Of a stretch of 11,174 bases of DNA, positions 6,216 through 11,174 are shown one piece after another. The translations under genes and the position numbers were made by a program. The notes below the pieces were generated by a model, which saw only the letters and a list, made by a program, of their open reading frames with translations, was not told the origin of the DNA and did no database searches. The first letter of the stretch is position 1; each line of letters begins with the position of its first letter. This stretch comes from Burkholderiaceae bacterium. GTDB taxonomy: Bacteria; Pseudomonadota; Gammaproteobacteria; Burkholderiales; Burkholderiaceae. Location: positions 1-11,174 of the forward strand of contig JALREG010000066.1 of the NCBI GenBank assembly GCA_023253905.1. Direction: 5' to 3'.

Positions 6216-7568
6216 CTACGCCCTTGTCTTGTCACGCAGGTCCATGAAGCGCTGCATTTTCCAGCGTGCGTCCGACTGTAGCGCCCCAACTGCGACCCGC
6301 TCCACGTAGGGGGTCACCCCACACGCTTGCTTGACCAGCCGGGCCAGATCGCCGGACAACGGGACATCGTCTGCGCGCTCAACTCTGAGCCTGAGGCGGT
6401 CTCTGGAAAGTGGCGCGTCAGCGTCATGCTCAACCGTGATTTGAAAGGGGCAGCCCCCCAGGTGTCGTTCGAGTTCGGCAATGACTGCATCGGGATTCAC
6501 CAACATGCCCTTGACCTTGACCAGAGCGTCTGCCCGGCGAGGCGTTCGGATCAGCCGATCGGTGACCGCACCGCAGTACGGGCAGGGCTCGCGGGTGAGC
6601 GCCGAGATATCGCCCAACGCATAACGCAGTAGCACCGTGCCACGCCTCTCCAGATGGGTCAGAAGCACGATTCCCGGCTCCCCTTCGCCTAACGTTCTGC
6701 CGGTCTCAGGGTGCACGACATCGACCTGGAACTGCGCCGGTAACGGATTGTGCAGGCCTGCCCCCGGATGACACTCAATCATGCCACCCTGCATTTCCGT
6801 GGCTCCGTAGGAGATGCTCACCTGCGCATGGTGGGCCTCCGCTGAAGCGAGCGCCGCCATCATGTGTTCCCGAGCGGCCTCGGATAATGCCTCGCCCGTG
6901 ACAAATACTTTACGAACACTTGGAAGCCGGGTGCCAAGTTCGGCTGCGCGCACGAGCACGCGCTGAACATAGCTCGGTACCCCCCACAAAATAGTGGGGG
7001 ACTGCGCACTCAGAAGCGCGATCACCTCATCGAGCGAACGGCCCAGATCGAAATGAGGCGAGGGGTTACCGGGCATCGCACTCACCACCGGGATTTGCAG
7101 GCTTGCCGCGGCATGCAGCACACGAATCCAGGCCCCGTGCGGTGCGGTGGTGAGTGGAAACAGGTTCGCAATCAGATCAGTGGGCTGAACACCGCGCAGC
7201 AGCAGCATGTTCCGCTGCAGTTTGAGGATATTGAAAAAATCATAGCTGGTGGAGACAAACGGCGTGGGTACCCCAGAGGTGGAACCCGTGGTGTACATCA
7301 CGTCCCAAACCGTTCGCATCTCGGGTTCGAGCCCGTCGCTTTCGAGTACGAAGCGCTGGGGTTCGGCCATGTACTGCGACTTGGTGGTGACGGGGATCCG
7401 TTCGAGATCGTCAACCGACTTAAAGTGTTCGCGTCGCAGTCTCTCGCGCTGAAACAGGTCGCGGTAATAGGGATGGCGCTCAAACACAAGATCAAGCGTA
7501 CGAGCGAGTGCCGCTTCGCGCGCGACCCGCAGCGCCGTCAAATCGGTGTGGCCCTCGTATCGCGACAT
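6216..7568 (-). CDS. phenylacetate-CoA ligase-like AMP-forming acyl/aryl-CoA ligase
   Basis: The 450-residue cytoplasmic enzyme probably activates a carboxylic acid through an acyl-adenylate to its CoA thioester. It has the length and layout of the PaaK family. An N-terminal helical region contains HPYYRDLF (32-39), and the phosphate-binding A3-like loop TTGSTSG is at 93-99. The adenine-side motif YGATE follows at 254-258, and RYALGD (315-320) carries the ribose-binding aspartate D320. EPCPYCG at 327-333 is a PaaK-like cysteine pair, then RRADALVKVKG hinges to the small C-terminal domain (about 344-450). K437 is a candidate for the adenylation lysine. The loop reads TTGSTSG instead of the SSGTTG usual in PaaK, so this is a divergent branch and its acid need not be phenylacetate. 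ATG 7568 lies 8 bases after the sulfatase stop, with a weak AGGA overlapping that stop, so the two are co-transcribed. Coronafacate-ligase-like function is a possible alternative. Confidence 0.85.
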   Translation of the reverse strand: MSRYEGHTDLTALRVAREAALARTLDLVFERHPYYRDLFQRERLRREHFKSVDDLERIPVTTKSQYMAEPQRFVLESDGLEPEMRTVWDVMYTTGSTSGVPTPFVSTSYDFFNILKLQRNMLLLRGVQPTDLIANLFPLTTAPHGAWIRVLHAAASLQIPVVSAMPGNPSPHFDLGRSLDEVIALLSAQSPTILWGVPSYVQRVLVRAAELGTRLPSVRKVFVTGEALSEAAREHMMAALASAEAHHAQVSISYGATEMQGGMIECHPGAGLHNPLPAQFQVDVVHPETGRTLGEGEPGIVLLTHLERRGTVLLRYALGDISALTREPCPYCGAVTDRLIRTPRRADALVKVKGMLVNPDAVIAELERHLGGCPFQITVEHDADAPLSRDRLRLRVERADDVPLSGDLARLVKQACGVTPYVERVAVGALQSDARWKMQRFMDLRDKTRA

Positions 7569-7576
7569 GGTCCTAC

Positions 7577-9889
7577 TCAGCCTGCCAATCCCGCTGCCGC
7601 TCGGATCGCAGCCTGCGCACGTTCTTCGCTGGGTTCGAGCGCACTACCCGGGGCAAGTTCGCCGGGCGTGATCAGGATATGGTCGATCACCCCTTCGTAC
7701 TGGAATGCGCCCCGATGCGCATAGCGTTCGCTAACTGACAATCGACGCGATAGTCCAACACTCATTCCTGCGGTGGGAATGCGCAACATGGTCGGCGACA
7801 GATCTATTGCGTCGGCAGACTGCATGTCGTTGAGCCAAGCGCTCGCGTGCCCTTTTCGGGCGCCCGTGGCAACGTAGTTGAAACGGAAGATCTGCGCGCC
7901 TTCGGACAGCGTCATGACGGGCAGCGCGGTGGGCTGATGCCACCACTGGTACACGCAATGAAGTTGACCCGCTTCCACAAAGAGCGCCAGACCACAGAAG
8001 CGGTCGCCCAGCGCGAAGATCACGCCCTCCTGCCCAGGAGACCACTCAAAGAAAGCCTCCAGCGTGTAGCTGCGATCGCAGACAAGGGGTGACACCACGA
8101 GCGAGGGTACCGAGGGCCCCACCGGATAAAACCGGCGTGGCATCAGCATGCGCTCGACCTCATAGGGCGGCACATGATGGTTGCGACGCTCATCGCGCGT
8201 ATCGATCGGGTAGACGTGGTTCTCACCCGCCTCGGCCTCGAACTCGTCGATCAGTTGGCGAAGCCGCACGGACTCGGTCGACGCAAGATCGTTGATCTCG
8301 GCGGGATCATCCGCGAGGTTGAACAGCATCCAGTTATCCAGATCAATCGCCTTGTCCGGGGTCTGGAGCGACACGATCTTCCAGGAGCCCGAGATGTAGG
8401 CACGACTGCCCTGAAGTTCATAGTATTGACGCGTTCGGGCAGCAGGCGCTCCCGCGTCGCTCACAATATGCGAGAAACTCTCGCCATCAAACGGCTGGGT
8501 TGGGTATCCGTTGAAATGCTGCGGCATTTGCCCGCCCGCGTAATTCATGACCGTCGGCAAAAGGTCGGTGACATGAACCCACTGCCTCCGGATGGAGCCC
8601 GGATCGGCGATCTGCTGCGGCCAGTGCATCACGAGCGGCACACGAATACCGCCCGCCATCGGCGTGCGCTTGAAATACCGGTAAGGCGTGTTGCTGAGCT
8701 GCGTCCATCCGGTGGGATAGCAGACGTAGGTATCTGCATCGCCCACGCGATCTTCCTCAAGCAATCGCAGATTGAGCGCCATGTTTTCGGTTGCCCCCAT
8801 CCGGCGCCCGATCAGATTCATGACGCCCGAAGGCCCCGCGACCGCATTGGCACCATTGTCGGAGGTGAGTAGCACCAGCGTGTTGTCAAAGCGACCCACC
8901 CGACGCAGACAGCTCATGAGCCGGCCCACGTTCTGGTCAGCGTTATCAAGGAGCGCTGCGTACACCTCCATGTAGCGCGCAAAGAGCGCGCGCTCGTCTT
9001 CACTGAGTGATGTCCAGTCCGGCACGCCTGGGTTACGCGGCGCAAAACCTGCGTTCGGTTCGATGAGACCGGCAGCGCGTTGGCGCTCGTAACGCCGGCG
9101 ACGCAGCACATCCCAACCCTCATTGAAGCGGCCACGATAGCGCTGCAAGTCCTCGGCTTTCGCGTGCAGCGGGCCGTGTGGCGTCTGAAAAGCGAGGTAC
9201 AGAAAGAAAGGCTTGTCGGGTGAACTGGTGGCGTGCTGCGTGAGCCATTCAACGGCACGCTGGGTGTAGTCGTCCGGCGCAAAATAACCATCGGGATAGC
9301 GCACCACATTGGCCGGATGGTTGCCCTCCATCATGTTGTCAGGTTGGAAATAGCTGGTTTCGGCGCCCATGAAACCGTAGAACTGATCAAACCCTCGCTG
9401 GATCGGCCAGGAGCGGGTATCGCCTCCTGGCAAATTGTTGCGGTCGTAGGTGTTGTGCCACTTGCCCGCCGCGAGCGTGGAATAGCCCCCGGCACGCAAT
9501 AGCTCCGCCATGGTGGGCGCCGCGAGCGATATCTCACCGCCATAACCCGGATACCCGGGATTGCTCTGAGACAGCCAGCCACAGCCCACGCTATGCGGGT
9601 TACGCCCGGTGAGCAGGGCCGCGCGTGCGGGCGTGCACATGGGCACCGTGGTGTAGCCGGTAAAGCGCAGCCCACCCGCCGCGAGTGCATCGATATTGGG
9701 CGTGTCAATGTCGCCACCAAAACACCCAAGATCCGAAAACCCCATGTCATCCAACAGGATCACGATGACATTCGGGCTGCCAGGGCGCGCCCGCACCGGC
9801 GGCGGCCAGTGCGGGCGCGATTGCGCGAGCGTCTTGGCAACGGTTACACCGGGTGAACGGTCTGACGGATAGGAGGGATGGGACATCAT
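7577..9889 (-). CDS. arylsulfatase-type sulfatase (formylglycine-dependent)
   Basis: The 770-residue product is a type I sulfatase, which hydrolyses sulfate esters using a cysteine converted to formylglycine. The active-site set is complete: metal ligands D47 and D48 in VILLDDMG, the modification motif C-T-P-A-R with C85 and R89, a PHGP segment with H238, the metal site D344-N345 in TSDNGAN, and K407 in KRTPMAGGIRVP. The catalytic domain fills about residues 38-590. A beta-rich C-terminal part (about 600-745) resembles a concanavalin/LamG-like fold, as in large AtsA-type arylsulfatases. The N-terminus (MMSHPSYPSDRSPG) is polar and has no signal peptide, so a cytoplasmic enzyme is inferred. 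Start ATG 9889 (tandem ATGs 9889 and 9886) follows CAGGT and lies 26 bases after the receptor gene stop. An upstream in-frame ATG at 9958 is rejected because it overlaps that gene and lacks homologous sequence. The maturation enzyme is not in the window. The substrate is unknown. Confidence 0.92.
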   Translation of the reverse strand: MMSHPSYPSDRSPGVTVAKTLAQSRPHWPPPVRARPGSPNVIVILLDDMGFSDLGCFGGDIDTPNIDALAAGGLRFTGYTTVPMCTPARAALLTGRNPHSVGCGWLSQSNPGYPGYGGEISLAAPTMAELLRAGGYSTLAAGKWHNTYDRNNLPGGDTRSWPIQRGFDQFYGFMGAETSYFQPDNMMEGNHPANVVRYPDGYFAPDDYTQRAVEWLTQHATSSPDKPFFLYLAFQTPHGPLHAKAEDLQRYRGRFNEGWDVLRRRRYERQRAAGLIEPNAGFAPRNPGVPDWTSLSEDERALFARYMEVYAALLDNADQNVGRLMSCLRRVGRFDNTLVLLTSDNGANAVAGPSGVMNLIGRRMGATENMALNLRLLEEDRVGDADTYVCYPTGWTQLSNTPYRYFKRTPMAGGIRVPLVMHWPQQIADPGSIRRQWVHVTDLLPTVMNYAGGQMPQHFNGYPTQPFDGESFSHIVSDAGAPAARTRQYYELQGSRAYISGSWKIVSLQTPDKAIDLDNWMLFNLADDPAEINDLASTESVRLRQLIDEFEAEAGENHVYPIDTRDERRNHHVPPYEVERMLMPRRFYPVGPSVPSLVVSPLVCDRSYTLEAFFEWSPGQEGVIFALGDRFCGLALFVEAGQLHCVYQWWHQPTALPVMTLSEGAQIFRFNYVATGARKGHASAWLNDMQSADAIDLSPTMLRIPTAGMSVGLSRRLSVSERYAHRGAFQYEGVIDHILITPGELAPGSALEPSEERAQAAIRAAAGLAG

Positions 9890-9915
9890 GGCTGACCTGT
9901 AAAAACAGACCCCGA

Positions 9916-10890
9916 TTAATCGGCTTTGATATTGGCCCGCTTCACGACCGCGGTCCACTTGGCCAGATCGTCACGCAGGTAGGCTGAAAACTGCTCGATC
10001 GTTGCCACGGGCGCAGCCGACATACCGCTGTTCGCAAGCGCAGTTCGCAGGCCCTCGCTCAAGAGCGCGCGGTCAATCTCGCCACGGAGGCGACGCATGA
10101 CGGCTGGCGAAGTGCCCTTTGGCGCCAGGATGCCCAACCACTGATCAGCTTCGAAGTCCTTGACACCGGATTCGGCCATCGTGGGCAGATCAGGAAGTGC
10201 CGAGAACCGCTGCGCACCCGTGACCGCGATCGCGCGTACCGCACCCGACCGGATCTGCGGTAACGCCACCGCTGCGTTAGCGAACAGAATGTCGACGTGA
10301 CCCGCGATCAGATCGGTGATTGCCTGCGGTGCGCCCTTATAGGGGATGTGCGCGATATCCAGACCCATCGTGAACTTGTAAAGCTCAGTGGCGAGGTGGG
10401 CAGGCGAACCGGTACCCGCGGAGGCGTAGGACAACTTGCCGGGGCGCGCGCGGGCAAGCGCGGTGAGCTCCTGCACCGTCCTGGCGGCCAAGCCGACATT
10501 GACCACCACGATGGAGGGCGCATACGCCACAACCGCCACCGGCGCGAAATCATTGACCACATCGAACGGTAGCTTCTGCCCCAGCGCTGCGTTCATGTTG
10601 AGGGCCGAGGTGGTGAGGGCGAGCGTATAGCCATCGGGGGCGGCCTTTGCCACCAGGTCTGCGCCAATCACCCCGCCAGCACCCGCCTTGTTATCGATCA
10701 CGACGGGTTGCCCCATACTCGCCTGCAACTCCTTCGCAACGGTCCGCGCGGCGATGTCCACCAAACCGCCTGCGGGCCAGGGAACAATCATGCGAATCGG
10801 CCTCGCCGGATAGTCCTGCGCGACAGCCGATAGCGACGCGAATCCGGCGATCAGAGCGATCGCAACGCTGCGTAAAACCGGTATGTACAT
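9916..10890 (-). CDS. Bug/TctC-family tripartite tricarboxylate transporter substrate-binding protein
   Basis: The 324-residue product is a periplasmic solute receptor of the Bug (TctC) family, which binds carboxylates and other small polar organic compounds. The signal peptide is MYIPVLRSVAIALIAGFASL followed by SAVA, with probable cleavage after residue 24 (AVA before QDYPARP). Family motifs are YPARPIRMIVPWPAGG, VIDNKAGAGGVIGADLVAKA followed by APDGYTL, HIPYKGAPQAITDLIAGHVD and LPTMAES. ATG 10890 is fixed by a perfect AAGGAGGA Shine-Dalgarno (10904-10897) with a 6-base spacer. An upstream in-frame ATG at 10998 overlaps the preceding gene and would bury the signal peptide. No TctA or TctB membrane partner is in the window. 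Such orphan receptors are common in Burkholderiales and may serve a distant transporter or act as sensors. It lies between the unrecognised upstream gene and the sulfatase in one likely operon. Confidence 0.93.
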   Translation of the reverse strand: MYIPVLRSVAIALIAGFASLSAVAQDYPARPIRMIVPWPAGGLVDIAARTVAKELQASMGQPVVIDNKAGAGGVIGADLVAKAAPDGYTLALTTSALNMNAALGQKLPFDVVNDFAPVAVVAYAPSIVVVNVGLAARTVQELTALARARPGKLSYASAGTGSPAHLATELYKFTMGLDIAHIPYKGAPQAITDLIAGHVDILFANAAVALPQIRSGAVRAIAVTGAQRFSALPDLPTMAESGVKDFEADQWLGILAPKGTSPAVMRRLRGEIDRALLSEGLRTALANSGMSAAPVATIEQFSAYLRDDLAKWTAVVKRANIKAD

Positions 10891-10896
10891 GAGATG

Positions 10897-10904
10897 TCCT
10901 CCTT
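10897..10904 (-). promoter_or_regulatory. strong Shine-Dalgarno for the Bug/TctC receptor
   Basis: On the minus strand AAGGAGGA sits six bases (CATCTC) before ATG 10890. It is the strongest ribosome binding site of the minus-strand operon and settles the start of the receptor gene. It also fits high translation of a periplasmic binding protein. Confidence 0.8.
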
Positions 10905-10943
10905 GAATCAGTGATTGCCAGATACCCAACCTGTAGACCTTGA

Positions 10944-10958
10944 ACACCGAGACGGTGT
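10944..10958 (-). repeat. intergenic hairpin (6-bp stem, 3-nt loop)
   Basis: ACACCG (10944-10949) and CGGTGT (10953-10958) are perfect reverse complements separated by AGA, with one possible G-U pair extending the stem in the RNA. The hairpin lies about 8 bases past the stop of the upstream gene and about 54 bases before the receptor start. No U-tract follows on the minus strand, so it is not a standard intrinsic terminator. It may be an mRNA stability or partial attenuation element, or chance. Confidence 0.35.
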
Positions 10959-10966
10959 CGCTGAAA

Positions 10967-11174
10967 TTACCGACCGACGACTTTCTGTTCGTTTTCACTC
11001 ACCACAGGTATCGATGCCAGGCGCGCGCGCGCCCGCGCCACCGGCTCCGCCATGACATAGGCGGCGAGCCCCGCCTCACGGTCAACCGGCACCACCGCCT
11101 CAAGCGTGGTGCCCCCTGCGGGCTGCAGATGAGGCGGAAACATGGCAAGTTTCTGTCGCTCACCCAGGCGAATG
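10967..11174 (-). CDS. unrecognised protein, C-terminal end (partial)
   Basis: The frame enters from the right edge and ends at TAA 10967, giving the last 68 residues of a protein whose start lies outside the window. The sequence begins IRLGERQKLAMFPPHLQPAG and ends ASIPVVSENEQKVVGR. It has high G+C at third codon positions, as its neighbours do, while the other two minus-strand frames are either stopped early or look non-coding. A run of alternating Arg and Ala codons (RARARARL) produces a GCGC-rich stretch around 11020-11039. I do not recognise the family: no catalytic motif, membrane span or cofactor site is visible. It precedes the Bug receptor by 76 bases in the same direction, so it may be the upstream member of that operon. 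The coding call is fairly secure, the function is not known. Confidence 0.65.
   Translation of the reverse strand, partial: IRLGERQKLAMFPPHLQPAGGTTLEAVVPVDREAGLAAYVMAEPVARARARLASIPVVSENEQKVVGR

Noticed and set aside
7053..7724. Open 223-codon plus-strand frame
   Set aside because: It lies antisense to the CoA ligase and the sulfatase end, with composition typical of a shadow frame and no motifs.
8174..8872. Open 232-codon plus-strand frame inside the sulfatase
   Set aside because: It is antisense to sulfatase coding sequence carrying conserved catalytic residues, and has no recognisable domain or ribosome binding site.
9897..9908. CTGT-AAAA-ACAG hairpin between the receptor and sulfatase genes
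   Set aside because: A 4-bp A/T-containing stem is too weak to call as a terminator or regulatory element.
9890..9958. Upstream ATG (9958) for the sulfatase
   Set aside because: It overlaps the 3' end of the receptor gene, and the extension is not family-like. ATG 9889 follows the receptor stop with a plausible ribosome binding site.
10891..10998. Upstream ATG (10998) for the Bug/TctC receptor
   Set aside because: It would bury the signal peptide and overlap the preceding gene. The perfect Shine-Dalgarno at 10897-10904 fixes ATG 10890.
11020..11039. GCGCGC-rich tract resembling a simple repeat
   Set aside because: It is explained by alternating Arg and Ala codons in the partial minus-strand gene.

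Overview
The window is high-GC DNA (roughly 60-65% G+C by eye). It looks like a betaproteobacterium, most likely Burkholderiales. The evidence is a Bug/TctC-type periplasmic receptor with no membrane partner, which is typical of that order, next to a complete branched-chain-amino-acid-type (Liv/HAAT) ABC transporter and CoA- and thiamine-diphosphate-dependent catabolic genes. I see no rRNA, tRNA, insertion sequence or CRISPR array.

Left block (1-1565, minus strand): a thiamine-diphosphate-dependent enzyme of the acetolactate synthase superfamily starts at 1565 and reads leftward. Its recognisable sequence stops near 130, inside the cofactor-binding region. From there to the window edge the opposite strand carries what looks like the first ~35 residues of an acyl-CoA dehydrogenase (ATG at 39). 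The two sequences meet in an abrupt tail-to-head junction around 126-146, which is either a real rearrangement or an assembly or amplification chimera.

Middle block (1684-6204, plus strand): five tightly packed genes encode a full Liv-type importer, in the order periplasmic binding protein, LivH, LivM, LivG, LivF. The last four overlap or abut (TGATG, ATGA, ATGA), so they are almost certainly one operon. It diverges from the thiamine-diphosphate enzyme gene across a 118-bp intergenic region.

Right block (6216-11174, minus strand): a likely four-gene operon, read right to left. It contains the C-terminal end of an unrecognised protein, a Bug/TctC-family receptor, a large (about 770-residue) arylsulfatase-type sulfatase with no evident signal peptide, and a phenylacetate-CoA-ligase-like AMP-forming enzyme. 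It converges with the Liv operon, leaving only 11 bp between the two stop codons.

Taken together (inference), the region looks like a catabolic island for a small organic acid, possibly a sulfate ester. Uptake would be by the ABC importer, desulfation by the sulfatase, and CoA activation by the ligase. Further breakdown could use acyl-CoA and thiamine-diphosphate chemistry. The actual substrate cannot be read from the sequence.
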